This document shows positions 26,056 to 34,389 of a stretch of 64,000 bases of DNA, piece by piece. This DNA comes from Microbacterium sp. Bi121 (GTDB taxonomy: Bacteria > Actinomycetota > Actinomycetes > Actinomycetales > Microbacteriaceae), in the NCBI RefSeq assembly GCF_918698005.1, contig NZ_CAKKLJ010000003.1:310001-374000 (forward strand). The letters are read 5' to 3'. Made by a program: the position numbers and the translations under genes. The notes beneath the pieces were generated by a model. It did no database searches and had not been told where the DNA came from. It was given only the letters and a program-made list of their open reading frames with translations. Every line of letters begins with the position of its first letter. Position 1 is the first letter of the stretch.

Positions 26056-26562
26056 TCAGTCGAGCGTGATGTCGACCTGGAGCTCGGCCGTGAGCCGCTC
26101 CAGGTCGGCGCGCAGGGCCGTGAGATCGGCGGATGCCGGTACCGTCGCCGCCACGGATGCCTCGAACAGGCGGCCACCGGCCATGGCGGCATCCCGTGTC
26201 TCGGTCGTCATGTCCTGGATGCTGAGCTCATGCGCACGGAGCACGGCGGAGACCTCGCGCACGATGCCGGGACGGTCGTTGCCGAGCACCTGCAGGGTGA
26301 TGGGCTGCTCGGCTGCAGTGGAGGCATCCGCCCCGGTGTGCACGGTGACCGCCAGCGTCCCGTCGAGAGCGCGGAGCGAATACTGCAGCTCCGCCTCGCG
26401 ATCGGGCGCCACCGACACCTGGATCACACCGGCGAAGACGCCGGCGAGCTCGGCGAGCTGACTGCTCTCCCAGTTGCCGCCGTGCGCGTCGACGATGTCG
26501 GCGACGGCCGCGACGAGGCCAGGGCGGTCGGATCCGGCGACAGTGAGGATCAGAGTGGTCAT
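26056..26562 (-). CDS. Tandem ACT-domain protein, GcvR-like
   Basis: The 168-residue product consists of two ACT domains: LTVAGSDRPGLVAAVADIV (residues 5-23) and LQVLGNDRPGIVREVSAVL in the second half. ACT domains bind small ligands, usually amino acids. The tandem layout resembles GcvR, the glycine-cleavage repressor partner. TACGCT lies 6 bases before the ATG, a leaderless-type start. The neighbouring Cds1-like cysteine enzyme suggests an amino-acid-related role; this is inference. Confidence 0.8.
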   Translation of the reverse strand: MTTLILTVAGSDRPGLVAAVADIVDAHGGNWESSQLAELAGVFAGVIQVSVAPDREAELQYSLRALDGTLAVTVHTGADASTAAEQPITLQVLGNDRPGIVREVSAVLRAHELSIQDMTTETRDAAMAGGRLFEASVAATVPASADLTALRADLERLTAELQVDITLD

Positions 26563-26586
26563 GCGGCCAGCGTAGCCACCCGGAGG

Positions 26587-27648
26587 TCAGGCCTGCCAGA
26601 CGCCCGTGGCCAGGAAGTGGTCGAGGCGGGCGCGGTGCGGGCCGAGGTCCCAACCCTGGGAAGCGACCCAGTCGTCGGAGTAGTACGTTCCGGCGTAGCG
26701 AGCGCCTCCATCGCAGATCAGCGTCACGACGCTGCCCGTTCGACCGGAAGCCAGCATGCGCGCGATCAGCTGGAACGCTCCGACGAGATTCGTGCCGGTC
26801 GATCCGCCGGCCCAGTGCAGCGTGCGCTCCTTCAGCAGCCGGATGGCCGCGACGGACGCGGCATCCGGGATCTGCAGCATCTCGTCGATCACGCTCGGCA
26901 CGAACGACGGCTCGACGCGTGGCCGGCCGATGCCCTCGATGCGGCTCGGAGTGCCGGTCGTGTGATCAGCGGCCCCGGTGCTCCACCCGCCGTAGAACGC
27001 CGACCCCTCTGGGTCGACTACGGCGACGCGGGTCGGGTGCTGCCGATAGCGCACATATCGGCCGAACGTCGCGCTCGTGCCGCCGGTTCCCGCACCCACG
27101 ACGATCCACTCCGGGATCGGATGCCGCTCCTGACTGAGCTGGCTGAACACGCTCTCGGCGATGTTGTTGTTGCCGCGCCAGTCTGTCGCGCGCTCGGCGT
27201 AGGTGAACTGGTCGAGGTAGTGTCCGCCGCACTCAGCGGCGAGGCGCTCGGCTTCGCCGTACATCTCCGGGCCGCTGTCGACGTAGTGGCATCGGCCGCC
27301 GTAGAACTCGATGAGCTCGATCTTCTCGGGGCTCGTCGATCGCGGTACGACCGTGATGAAGTCGAGTCCCAGCATCCTGGCGAAGTACGCCTCCGACACG
27401 GCCGTCGACCCGCTGGATGCCTCGACGAGCGTCGTGTTCTCCCGGATGCGGCCGTTGACCAGGCCGTACAGGACGAGAGAGCGGGCGAGGCGGTGCTTGA
27501 GCGAGCCGGTCGGATGCACCGACTCGTCCTTCAGGTACAGGTCGATGCCCCACTCCGCCGGCAGGGGGAAGACATGCAGGTGCGTGTCCGCGCTGCGGTT
27601 GGCGTCGGCCTCCAGCAGGGCGATCGCGGCGCTGGTCCAGGAGGTCAT
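26587..27648 (-). CDS. cds1: PLP-dependent cysteine synthase-family enzyme, Cds1-like cysteine desulfhydrase
   Basis: The 353-residue fold-type-II PLP enzyme carries the Schiff-base lysine in [28 protein letters not shown], the phosphate-binding [14 protein letters not shown] and a C-terminal LICDGGARY. It matches the actinobacterial Cds1 group (mycobacterial L-cysteine desulfhydrase, forming pyruvate, ammonia and sulfide) rather than CysK. The start ATG overlaps the stop of the small upstream gene by four bases. The symbol is by family resemblance only. Confidence 0.8.
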   Translation of the reverse strand: MTSWTSAAIALLEADANRSADTHLHVFPLPAEWGIDLYLKDESVHPTGSLKHRLARSLVLYGLVNGRIRENTTLVEASSGSTAVSEAYFARMLGLDFITVVPRSTSPEKIELIEFYGGRCHYVDSGPEMYGEAERLAAECGGHYLDQFTYAERATDWRGNNNIAESVFSQLSQERHPIPEWIVVGAGTGGTSATFGRYVRYRQHPTRVAVVDPEGSAFYGGWSTGAADHTTGTPSRIEGIGRPRVEPSFVPSVIDEMLQIPDAASVAAIRLLKERTLHWAGGSTGTNLVGAFQLIARMLASGRTGSVVTLICDGGARYAGTYYSDDWVASQGWDLGPHRARLDHFLATGVWQA

Positions 27649-27899
27649 GCGAGGCCTGGTTGGGCCGCCTGCCAGAGGACGATGCCGACGGCGACAGCAG
27701 CGAGGACCGCGACGACGATCGCGGGCACCAGCCAGCGTGCGCGCCGACGCGGCGGTCGCACCACCGGTGAGGGCTTGGTGAGAGGACCGGGGACGGGCAC
27801 AGGGCGGCTGGTCAGGTCCGCGAGCGGAGGCGTGGAACCCGTGTCGGGCTTGCGCTCGTCTCCGGGCGTCTGGTCAGAAGTGGCGCCTGCGACCATCAT
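27645..27899 (-). CDS. Small single-pass membrane protein
   Basis: The 84-residue product has a Pro/Ser-rich N-terminal half, a basic patch PPRRRARW and one membrane helix, [20 protein letters not shown], near the C-terminus. The layout suggests N-in topology. It overlaps the Cds1-like gene by four bases, so the two are made together. I do not recognise a family; it may tether or assist the enzyme, which is speculation. Confidence 0.6.
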   Translation of the reverse strand: MMVAGATSDQTPGDERKPDTGSTPPLADLTSRPVPVPGPLTKPSPVVRPPRRRARWLVPAIVVAVLAAVAVGIVLWQAAQPGLA

Positions 27900-27925
27900 C
27901 GTCCTCTCTGAGACGTGATGACGCC

Positions 27926-28765
27926 TCAGACAGAGACTGTACCCGCCCTCGATGCGCCACCGGCGTCATCGACATGCAGCAACGACGCCTGCGACTGGTC
28001 GCGGCGCAACTGGAACTCGAACCGCGACCTGTCGCCGCGGTGCAGCGCGATGAAGTACTCGATCGGTGTGCCGGATGCATCGCGGCTGATGCTGCGCAGC
28101 CGCAGCAGCGCCGATCCGGCGCTGATCCCGAGATGCTGGGCGTTGTCGTGCGTCGCGACGGTCGCCTCGGCGGAGCGGACACCGTCGGTCGCCTGGATGC
28201 CGTGCTCTGCGAGCAGCCGGTAGAGGGATGCTTCGGACAGGTCGACGCCGAGGGTCAGGGCCCCGACCTGCTCGGGCATCCAAGTCGTCGACAGCGACCA
28301 CGGTTCGCCGTCGACGTGGCGCAGGCGCTCGAGCGCGATGACCGGCGAACCGACGGGTATCTCGAGAGCCGCCGCCACTTCGGGGTCGGCCTCCTCGGGC
28401 TCATGCCGGAGGATGTCGCTGTGCACATGACCGCCGCGCTGTTCGACGTCGTCGTAGAGACCGATCAGCGTGTGCACCAGGGACTCGCTCGTGCGAGGCC
28501 GCGACACGAACGTGCCCTTTCCCTTGACCCGTTCGACCATGCCCTCGTGCTCGAGCTGCGCGAGCGCCTGCCGGACCACGGTGCGGGAGATGCCGTAGCG
28601 CTCGCAGAGCCGGTGCTCGCCGGGGAGCGGGTCGCCCGGTTGCAGCCCGTCGCGCTCGATGCCGTCGATGATGAGCTGGCGCAGCTGGTCGTACATGGGG
28701 GCAGCCGAGTGCCGGTCGATCGCGTCTGTGCCGATGACGGTTCCGGTGACAACGCTGGTGGCCAT
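27926..28765 (-). CDS. GntR-family regulator with UTRA domain
   Basis: The 279-residue product has a winged helix-turn-helix (PMYDQLRQLIIDGIERDGLQ, then GDPLPGEHRLCERYGISRTV and VRQALAQLEHEGMVERVKGK) and a C-terminal UTRA sugar-binding domain of the HutC group (about 110-270). It closes the rbsK-rbsD operon. It is the best candidate reader of the CCTGTAATTACAAG-like palindromes at 21245, 30206, 30232, 37995 and 62879, including two sites in its own operon's promoter region. That match is inference. Confidence 0.88.
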   Translation of the reverse strand: MATSVVTGTVIGTDAIDRHSAAPMYDQLRQLIIDGIERDGLQPGDPLPGEHRLCERYGISRTVVRQALAQLEHEGMVERVKGKGTFVSRPRTSESLVHTLIGLYDDVEQRGGHVHSDILRHEPEEADPEVAAALEIPVGSPVIALERLRHVDGEPWSLSTTWMPEQVGALTLGVDLSEASLYRLLAEHGIQATDGVRSAEATVATHDNAQHLGISAGSALLRLRSISRDASGTPIEYFIALHRGDRSRFEFQLRRDQSQASLLHVDDAGGASRAGTVSV

Positions 28766-29163
28766 CAGTACGCCACCCCTGCGTGCAGGATCACATTCGC
28801 GTACGGCGTGAACTCGCCGGAGCGGACGAACGCGCGGGCGTCGTGCGTGCGCTTCTTGAACTCCACGTGCGGGACGAGCTCGACGGCGATGCCGGGGAGG
28901 CGCTCGCGCAGCTGTGCGAGCACCTCAGGGCTGTGGTCGGCCACCTCGGCCGAGACCGTCGCGCCCTCGACGACCATTTCGGCGAGCACGGTGTCGAGCA
29001 CGTCGAAGAAGGCCGGTGCGCCGGGGCGGTACGCCAGGTCGATCCGCTCGGACCCCGGTGGGATGGGGAGACCTGCGTCGGTGACGACGATGAGGTCGGT
29101 ATGGCCGGTCTCGCTGATCACGCGCGAGAGTGCGGGGTTGATCGTCGTCGAGGTCTTTCGCAT
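28765..29163 (-). CDS. rbsD: D-ribose pyranase (RbsD)
   Basis: The 132-residue product fits RbsD, which interconverts pyranose forms of ribose: MRKTSTTINPALSRVISETGH with the conserved His, VVTDAGLPIP, IDLAYRPGAPAF and the C-terminal PYANVILHAGV. It shares one base with the gntR start and follows rbsK by 12 bases. Pairing with an RbsK-like kinase supports a pentose role. Confidence 0.92.
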   Translation of the reverse strand: MRKTSTTINPALSRVISETGHTDLIVVTDAGLPIPPGSERIDLAYRPGAPAFFDVLDTVLAEMVVEGATVSAEVADHSPEVLAQLRERLPGIAVELVPHVEFKKRTHDARAFVRSGEFTPYANVILHAGVAY

Positions 29164-29175
29164 GGTGACTCCTGC

Positions 29176-30141
29176 TCAGGATGCGCGCGACGCGCTGTCG
29201 TTCTGGAGAGTGAGGAAGGCGTCGACATCGCTGCGCACCGGGAGGCTCGGCGACGCGCCGTGCTTGGTGACGGTGAGTGCGCCGGCGGCGGTGGCGAGTC
29301 GAACGGCATCCGTGAGGGTGGCGCCGTTCGCGAGGGCGGCGCCGAGGTAACCGGCGTAGGCGTCGCCGGCCGCGGTGGTGTCGACGGCCTCCACGCGCAG
29401 TGGAGGCACGATCGTGGTGCCCTCCGGCGTGACCACGCAGGAGCCCTGAGCGGCCAGGGTGATCACGGCGGCGCCGACGCCCTGATCGAGGAACCAGCGC
29501 CCCGCCTGCTCGGCGGTCGCGGCATCGGTCACCTCTATGCCGCTGAGCACCGACGCCTCGGTCTCGTTCGGGGTGACGATGTCGATGCTGCCCCACACCT
29601 CGTCCGGCAGCGGAGCCGCTGGTGCCGGATCGAGGATGACGGTCATTCCGTGCTCGCGGCCGCGGGTCGTGATGTGCGCGGTCAGCGCGGACGGAGTCTC
29701 GAGCTGCGTCAGCAGGACGGACGTCGTCGCGGCCAGGTCGTCGAGCGCCGCGTCGATCTGCGCCGTGTTCAGCTCGGCGTTCGCCAGCGGCACCATGACG
29801 ATGTCGTTCTGGGCCGAGGCATCCACGCGGATGTGTGCGATGCCGGTGGGGCCGGGGACGGTGCGCAGGTGAGTGAGATCGACCCCGGCATCGGTGAGAC
29901 CGTCGACGATGAGGTCGTGGAACAGGTCGTCGCCCACGCATCCGACGAAGCTCGTCGTCGCACCGGCGCGTCCGGCGGCGACCGCCTGATTGGCGCCCTT
30001 GCCACCGAGGAACAGGGTGAACTGGTCGCCGAGGATCGTCTCGCCCCTGGCGGGAAGACGCTGCGAGAACGTCGTCACGTCCGCCGTGACGCTTCCGACG
30101 ATGACGACGCCGGTGCGTCCTTCACGGGGGGAGGTGGGCAT
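29176..30141 (-). CDS. rbsK: PfkB-family sugar kinase, ribokinase-like
   Basis: The 321-residue product shows N-terminal VVIVGSVTADVTTF, the sugar-binding GGKGANQAVAAGRAG, and the C-terminal ATP/catalytic DTTAAGDAYAGYLGAAL with the base Asp. rbsD next door favours ribose. Because the operon seems to share an operator with eda and arm 2, another sugar or keto-acid substrate remains possible. ATG at 30141 has AGGAG upstream; the ORF can be read farther 5' but lacks support. Confidence 0.87.
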   Translation of the reverse strand: MPTSPREGRTGVVIVGSVTADVTTFSQRLPARGETILGDQFTLFLGGKGANQAVAAGRAGATTSFVGCVGDDLFHDLIVDGLTDAGVDLTHLRTVPGPTGIAHIRVDASAQNDIVMVPLANAELNTAQIDAALDDLAATTSVLLTQLETPSALTAHITTRGREHGMTVILDPAPAAPLPDEVWGSIDIVTPNETEASVLSGIEVTDAATAEQAGRWFLDQGVGAAVITLAAQGSCVVTPEGTTIVPPLRVEAVDTTAAGDAYAGYLGAALANGATLTDAVRLATAAGALTVTKHGASPSLPVRSDVDAFLTLQNDSASRAS

Positions 30142-30191
30142 GGCGCTCCTGATCTTCATCGACGGCACGCGTCTGGGTGATGGCTCCGGCT

Positions 30192-30249
30192 TTGACACCG
30201 GCGATTCCTGTCATTACATTAGCCGAATCCGAACCTGTAACGACAGGTT
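30192..30249 (+). promoter_or_regulatory. Promoter with two GntR operators between rbsK and the transaldolase gene
   Basis: TTGACA (30192-30197), 17 bases, TACATT (30215-30220) point toward the transaldolase-family gene. Operator 1, TCCTGTCATTACATTA (30206-30221), covers the spacer and -10. Operator 2, AACCTGTAACGACAGGTT (30232-30249), is a perfect 7+7 palindrome just past the expected start point. This is a classic repression layout. Confidence 0.7.
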
Positions 30250-30274
30250 GCCGCCTGCCGTATCGAGGAGCCCC

Positions 30275-30943
30275 ATGTCTGCCGTCGACATCGCCCCGCG
30301 TCTGTACGTCGACAGCGCCGACGTGGACCGGGTCTCTGCACTCCTCGGCGCCGGTGTCGTGCACGGCGTGACGACCAACCCGACGATCCTCGAGCGAGGT
30401 GGGCGGACGGTCGCCGACATCCCCGACCTCTACGCCCGGTGGGAGTCCGAGGGGGCGCAGGAGATCTTCTTCCAGACCTGGGGTGCATCCCGGCTCGAAC
30501 TGCTGCGCAACGCCGACACCATCCGTGCGCTCGGCGATCGGGTGGCGGTGAAGGTCCCCGCCACCGCTGAGGGGTTCGCCGCGGCATCCGCCCTCGTCTC
30601 CGATGGCGCGAGCGTGCTCGTGACTGCGGTGTACTCGGTCGGCCAGGCGCTCGCCGCCTCGAGCATCGGGGCGCGGTACATCGCACCGTACCTCGGTCGG
30701 CTTCGGGATGCCGGCGTCGACGGCGATGCGCTCATCGCGCGGATGCAGGCGGTCTGCGCCGGCAGTGAAACGAACGTGCTGGCGGCGAGCCTGCGCTCAG
30801 CGGACGACATCGTCGCGCTGCGTCTGGCAGGCATTCCGTACTTCACCGCGGCACCGGGCGTGCTCGACGAGCTGCTGCAGCACGACGTCAGCGACAGCTC
30901 GGCGGCGGAGTTCGAGGCGGCGATGGGCCGCATCGGCGCGTAG
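30275..30943 (+). CDS. Transaldolase-family protein, fructose-6-phosphate aldolase type
   Basis: The 222-residue product is a short TIM-barrel class-I aldolase of the FSA/TalC type: LYVDSADVDRV, GVTTNPTIL, the Schiff-base lysine in RVAVKVPAT (about residue 92), TAVYSVGQALAAS and ETNVLAASLRS. Members cleave ketose phosphates to dihydroxyacetone or transfer three-carbon units. GAGGAG precedes the start. It diverges from rbsK and shares its operator pair. Confidence 0.87.
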   Translation: MSAVDIAPRLYVDSADVDRVSALLGAGVVHGVTTNPTILERGGRTVADIPDLYARWESEGAQEIFFQTWGASRLELLRNADTIRALGDRVAVKVPATAEGFAAASALVSDGASVLVTAVYSVGQALAASSIGARYIAPYLGRLRDAGVDGDALIARMQAVCAGSETNVLAASLRSADDIVALRLAGIPYFTAAPGVLDELLQHDVSDSSAAEFEAAMGRIGA

Positions 30944-30970
30944 CCGCGCGCCCGCGTCCCGGGGCGCGGG

Positions 30971-31648
30971 TCAGACGGTGGCGGCCTGGCGCAGCCACCG
31001 CTCGACGCCGGCGATGTGCGCTGTCGCGAGCGACGTCGCCAGGTTCGGATCGTGCTGAGCGATCGCCTCGGCGATGGCCCGGTGCTCGGACAGGGTCCGC
31101 TCCACTGCACCCTGTTCGGTGAGTCCGCGCCACACGCGGGCGCGCACCGTCTGTCCGCTGAGGCTCTCGATGAGACTCGCGAGGTACGTGTTGCCCGCCA
31201 TGCGGACGATCTCGCGGTGGAAGCGGATGTCATGGGCGACCAGATCGTCGACGCTGACCTCGGCGCCCGTCGAGTCCAGCTCCGCCAGCAGAGCGGCGAC
31301 GGCATCCTCGGTGCCGAGGGTCGCTGCGAGGCCGGTGGCCTGGGATTCCAGCATCCGCCGGACGGCGAAGATCTCCAGCAGAGAGTTGTCGTCATGCATG
31401 TCTGCGACGAACGAGATCGCCTCCAGCAGCAGGTGCGGCTCGAGGCTCGTCACGTAGGTGCCGTCTCCGCGCCGCACGTCGAGGACTCGGATCACTTCGA
31501 GAGCCTTGACCGCCTCACGCATCGAGTTGCGCGAGAGTCCGAGCCGCTCGGCGAGCTCCTTCTCGGGCGGCAGTCGGTCGCCCGGCGAGAGCTCGCCGGA
31601 CACGATCATCGCCTTGATCTTCTCGATCGCCTCATCGGTGACTGCCAT
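30971..31648 (-). CDS. GntR-family regulator with FCD domain (L-fucose locus)
   Basis: The 225-residue product has a winged helix-turn-helix (IKAMIVSGELSPGDRLPPEK, LAERLGLSRNSMREAVKALE) and an all-helical FCD ligand-binding domain whose metal-site residues appear in DLVAHDIRFHREIVRMAGN and the SEHRAIAEAI segment. TAGGAT lies 7 bases before ATG 31648, a leaderless-type start. It faces the fuconolactonase gene and is the likely reader of the ACATCCGATGT palindromes at 31666, 34314 and 38082. Confidence 0.87.
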   Translation of the reverse strand: MAVTDEAIEKIKAMIVSGELSPGDRLPPEKELAERLGLSRNSMREAVKALEVIRVLDVRRGDGTYVTSLEPHLLLEAISFVADMHDDNSLLEIFAVRRMLESQATGLAATLGTEDAVAALLAELDSTGAEVSVDDLVAHDIRFHREIVRMAGNTYLASLIESLSGQTVRARVWRGLTEQGAVERTLSEHRAIAEAIAQHDPNLATSLATAHIAGVERWLRQAATV

Positions 31649-31665
31649 GCTCGTCATCCTAGCGA

Positions 31666-31680
31666 TTGATCGGATGTCTG
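31666..31680. promoter_or_regulatory. Predicted FCD-regulator operator between regulator and lactonase genes
   Basis: TGATCGGATGT followed by CTG; on the minus strand it reads AGACATCCGATCA. It keeps 9 of 11 positions of the ACATCCGATGT palindrome seen at 34314. Its place between the divergent regulator and lactonase genes suggests autoregulation. Confidence 0.5.
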
Positions 31681-31705
31681 CCGGCGGCTGTGTGATCATA
31701 GTCGC

Positions 31706-32584
31706 ATGCGTGTTGTCGATGCTCACCTGCACCTGTGGAACCCGGACATCCTCACCTACCGCTGGCTCGAGGGCGACCTCGACGCGCCGTTCGCGGAAGC
31801 CGAGCTTCGTGAGGACCCGATCGAGGACGTGGAGACCCAGGTCGCGGTGTTCGTGCAGGCCGACCCGATCGACAAGCACGCGATCGACGAAGTGCGCTGG
31901 GTCGAGTCGATCGCGCGCGCGACGGGTGTCGTCGGCATCGTCGCCGGTGCTCGCCTGGATCGCGGTCGCAAGCTCGAGAAGCATCTGGACGCGCTCGCCG
32001 AGTTCGAGCTCGTCGTCGGGGTCCGCCACCTGCTGCAGGACGAGAAAGACGGCTTCGCACGCAGCCGCGCCTTCATCGACGGCGCCCGAGAACTGGCCGC
32101 ACGAGGCCTCACCTTTGATGCCTGCGTGCGGCATCATCAGATTCCCGACGTCATCGCTCTGGCCGAAGCCGTCCCTGGGCTGCGGATCGTGCTCGACCAT
32201 CTCGGCAAGCCGGCGATCGGCACCGTGGAGTCGCCGCTGCCGCCGAGTGCCGAATGGATCGACGCCCTGCGCGAGCTGGCCGCCCACCCGCAGGCGCTCG
32301 TGAAGCTCTCCGGACTCCCGGCCGAGTCCGGAGGGCGCATCGACGAGGGGCAGATGGAGCCGTACCTCGATGTCGCAGCCGAGGCATTCGGCGAGGATCG
32401 ATTGATGTGGGGCAGCGACTGGCCGGTGTCCTCGGTCGACGTCACCGGCCAGGACAGTGCATACTATTTCCCCGGCAACCGTGACGACTGGTGCCACACC
32501 GTCGCCGATTGGGCGCAGGATCGCGGCCTGGATGCCGAGAAGCTCTTCTGGTCGAACACGATGCGCTTCTACGGCATCCGCTGA
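31706..32584 (+). CDS. Amidohydrolase-family L-fucono-1,5-lactonase
   Basis: The 292-residue TIM-barrel hydrolase of the COG3618 group begins MRVVDAHLHLWNP (HxH metal motif), with LDHLGKPAIG in the middle and MWGSDWPVSS carrying the late catalytic Asp. Family members open sugar lactones. In this locus it would hydrolyse L-fuconolactone formed by the fucose dehydrogenase (35672). No clear ribosome site precedes the ATG. Confidence 0.87.
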   Translation: MRVVDAHLHLWNPDILTYRWLEGDLDAPFAEAELREDPIEDVETQVAVFVQADPIDKHAIDEVRWVESIARATGVVGIVAGARLDRGRKLEKHLDALAEFELVVGVRHLLQDEKDGFARSRAFIDGARELAARGLTFDACVRHHQIPDVIALAEAVPGLRIVLDHLGKPAIGTVESPLPPSAEWIDALRELAAHPQALVKLSGLPAESGGRIDEGQMEPYLDVAAEAFGEDRLMWGSDWPVSSVDVTGQDSAYYFPGNRDDWCHTVADWAQDRGLDAEKLFWSNTMRFYGIR

Positions 32585-32617
32585 GCCGCGGCTACCGGCC
32601 GCCGGCCGACGCCGCGT

Positions 32618-33376
32618 TCACTCGGCGCGCAGGCGCAGCTGCGCCATGCCGCCGTCGACCTCGATGAACGTTCCCGTCGTCGACCCGGCAGCCGGGCTCA
32701 CCAGGTATGCGACCGCGGCGGCGACCTCGTCCGGACTGACCAGGCGCCCGTGCGGCTGGCGGGCCTCCAGCGCTGCCCGCTCTGCCCCGGGGTCGGCCGC
32801 TTGATCGAGCAGGCGTCCCACCCACGGGGTGTCGGCAGTACCGGGATTCACGGCGTTCACGCGGATGCCCTCGCGCAGGTGGTCCGCGGCCATCGCGCGG
32901 GTGAGAGCCGAGACGGCTCCCTTCGACGCGCTGTACAGAGCGCGCTGGGGGAGTCCGGTCGACGAGGCGATGGATGCCGTGTTGCACACCGCAGCGGCGG
33001 GCGACTGCCGCAACCACGGCAGGGCGGCCGCGGTGACGCGGGCGATGCCCGTGACGTTGATCGAGAGGACGCGCGCCCACTCGTCGTCGCCGTTCGCACT
33101 GATGTCGCCGACCGCCCCGATGCCCGCGTTGTTGATCACGATGTCGATGCGGCCGAAGTGCTCCGCGACGGCTGTGACCGCAGCATCCACGCTCGCGCGA
33201 TCGGACACATCAGCGGTGAATGCGGCGAAGCGGGCGTCCGCTCCCGCGGTGTCGCGGTCGAGCACGGCGATCTGCGCGCCGTCGGCGTGCAGGCGCTCCG
33301 CGATCGCCGCGCCGATGCCGGATGCCCCGCCCGTGACGATCGCGACGAGTCCTTCCAACTGCCCCTGAGCGCTCAC
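32618..33376 (-). CDS. SDR dehydrogenase, probable 2-keto-3-deoxy-L-fuconate 4-dehydrogenase
   Basis: The 252-residue product has TGGASGIGAAIAERL, Asp-Arg after strand two (VLDRDTAG, NAD-type), NNAGIG and the catalytic YSASKGA. The C-terminus TGTFIEVDGGM is typical. It overlaps the FAH-type hydrolase gene by four bases (GTGA). The two match the last two steps of the pathway: oxidation of 2-keto-3-deoxy-L-fuconate, then cleavage. The assignment comes from context. Confidence 0.85.
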   Translation of the reverse strand: MSAQGQLEGLVAIVTGGASGIGAAIAERLHADGAQIAVLDRDTAGADARFAAFTADVSDRASVDAAVTAVAEHFGRIDIVINNAGIGAVGDISANGDDEWARVLSINVTGIARVTAAALPWLRQSPAAAVCNTASIASSTGLPQRALYSASKGAVSALTRAMAADHLREGIRVNAVNPGTADTPWVGRLLDQAADPGAERAALEARQPHGRLVSPDEVAAAVAYLVSPAAGSTTGTFIEVDGGMAQLRLRAE

Positions 33377-34233
33377 TTGCTCTCCTCCCAGGCGACGAAC
33401 TTCTGGCGCTGGTGACCGAGCCCGTCGATCTCGATGTCGACGATGTCGCCGTCGGCCAAATAGGGGTACTTGCCTGAGAGGGCGACGCCCTGCGGGGTGC
33501 CGGTGAGGATGAGGTCGCCCGGCTCGAGCGTCACGTACTGCGAGAGGTGGTGCACGATCGTGCGCACGTCGAAGATCATGTCCGACGTGTTCGAGTCCTG
33601 CCGGGGCTCGCCGTTCACGAAGCTGCGCAGGCCGAGGTCGTCGACGTCGACCTCATCGGGGGTGACGAGCCAGGGGCCGGTCGGGTTGAAGCCGGCCGCG
33701 ATCTTGCCCTTCGACCATTGGCCGCCGGACACGTCCATCTGGAACGCGCGCTCGGACACATCGTTCGCGACCACGTAGCCGGCGATGTGCGCGTCCGCCT
33801 CCTCGGGCGAATCGAGGTACGCGGCCCTGGCGCCGATCACGATGCCGAGCTCGACCTCCCAATCGGTCTTCTCGCTGCCGCGGGGGATGGTCACGGTGTC
33901 GTTGGGGCCGACGACGGTGTTGGGCGTCTTCAAGAAGATGATCGGGATCTTCGGCGGCTCTGCGCCGGATTCTGCGGCGTGAGCGGCGTAGTTCATGCCG
34001 ATGCAGATGACGGCGCTGGGGCGCGCGATCGGGGCACCGATGCGCATTCGAGCGGCGCCATCGACCTCGGCGAGCTCACCGGATGCCAGCGCGGAAGCCA
34101 CGCGAGCGTGGAAGTCGCCGGCGAGGAAGTCCCCGTTTACATCGGATGTCAGGGGCCGGAGGTCGAGGTGACGATCTCCGTCTAAGACGACGGGAATCTC
34201 GGATCCAGGGGCGCCAAGCCGCGCGAACTTCAT
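33373..34233 (-). CDS. Fumarylacetoacetate hydrolase family, probable 2,4-diketo-3-deoxy-L-fuconate hydrolase
   Basis: The 286-residue product has the FAH fold: CIGMNYAAHAAE, IFLKTPNTVVGPNDTV, the metal ligands in DWEVELGIVIG, YVVANDVSERAFQ, and LTGTPQGVALS. In the fucose pathway the homologue splits 2,4-diketo-3-deoxy-L-fuconate into pyruvate and L-lactate. ATG at 34233 follows TAGGAGA. It leads the two-gene operon divergent from fuconate dehydratase. Confidence 0.88.
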   Translation of the reverse strand: MKFARLGAPGSEIPVVLDGDRHLDLRPLTSDVNGDFLAGDFHARVASALASGELAEVDGAARMRIGAPIARPSAVICIGMNYAAHAAESGAEPPKIPIIFLKTPNTVVGPNDTVTIPRGSEKTDWEVELGIVIGARAAYLDSPEEADAHIAGYVVANDVSERAFQMDVSGGQWSKGKIAAGFNPTGPWLVTPDEVDVDDLGLRSFVNGEPRQDSNTSDMIFDVRTIVHHLSQYVTLEPGDLILTGTPQGVALSGKYPYLADGDIVDIEIDGLGHQRQKFVAWEESK

Positions 34234-34301
34234 GGTTCTCCTACCTCGTTGGGGAGCCGCCGTTGAGCGGCAGGGGAGCCGCACGGAGGCGACACGTCTG
34301 A

Positions 34302-34331
34302 TTGACAGTATAGACATCCGATGTTTACACT
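34302..34331 (+). promoter_or_regulatory. Fucose catabolic promoter with operator in the spacer
   Basis: TTGACA (34302-34307), 18 bases, TACACT (34326-34331). The perfect palindrome ACATCCGATGT (34314-34324) fills most of the spacer, so a bound regulator would block RNA polymerase. The same interval must also serve the divergent FAH/SDR operon. Confidence 0.72.
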
Positions 34332-34389
34332 CCAAGGGATCCGTGCAGATTCGTGCTGCGCAGAGGTCCGGCCCCTAGAGAGGACTCCC

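Noticed and set aside
25387..27918. Plus-strand frame of 843 codons
   Set aside because: It runs antisense to the ACT, Cds1-like and small membrane protein genes, is compositionally random and has no recognisable domain.
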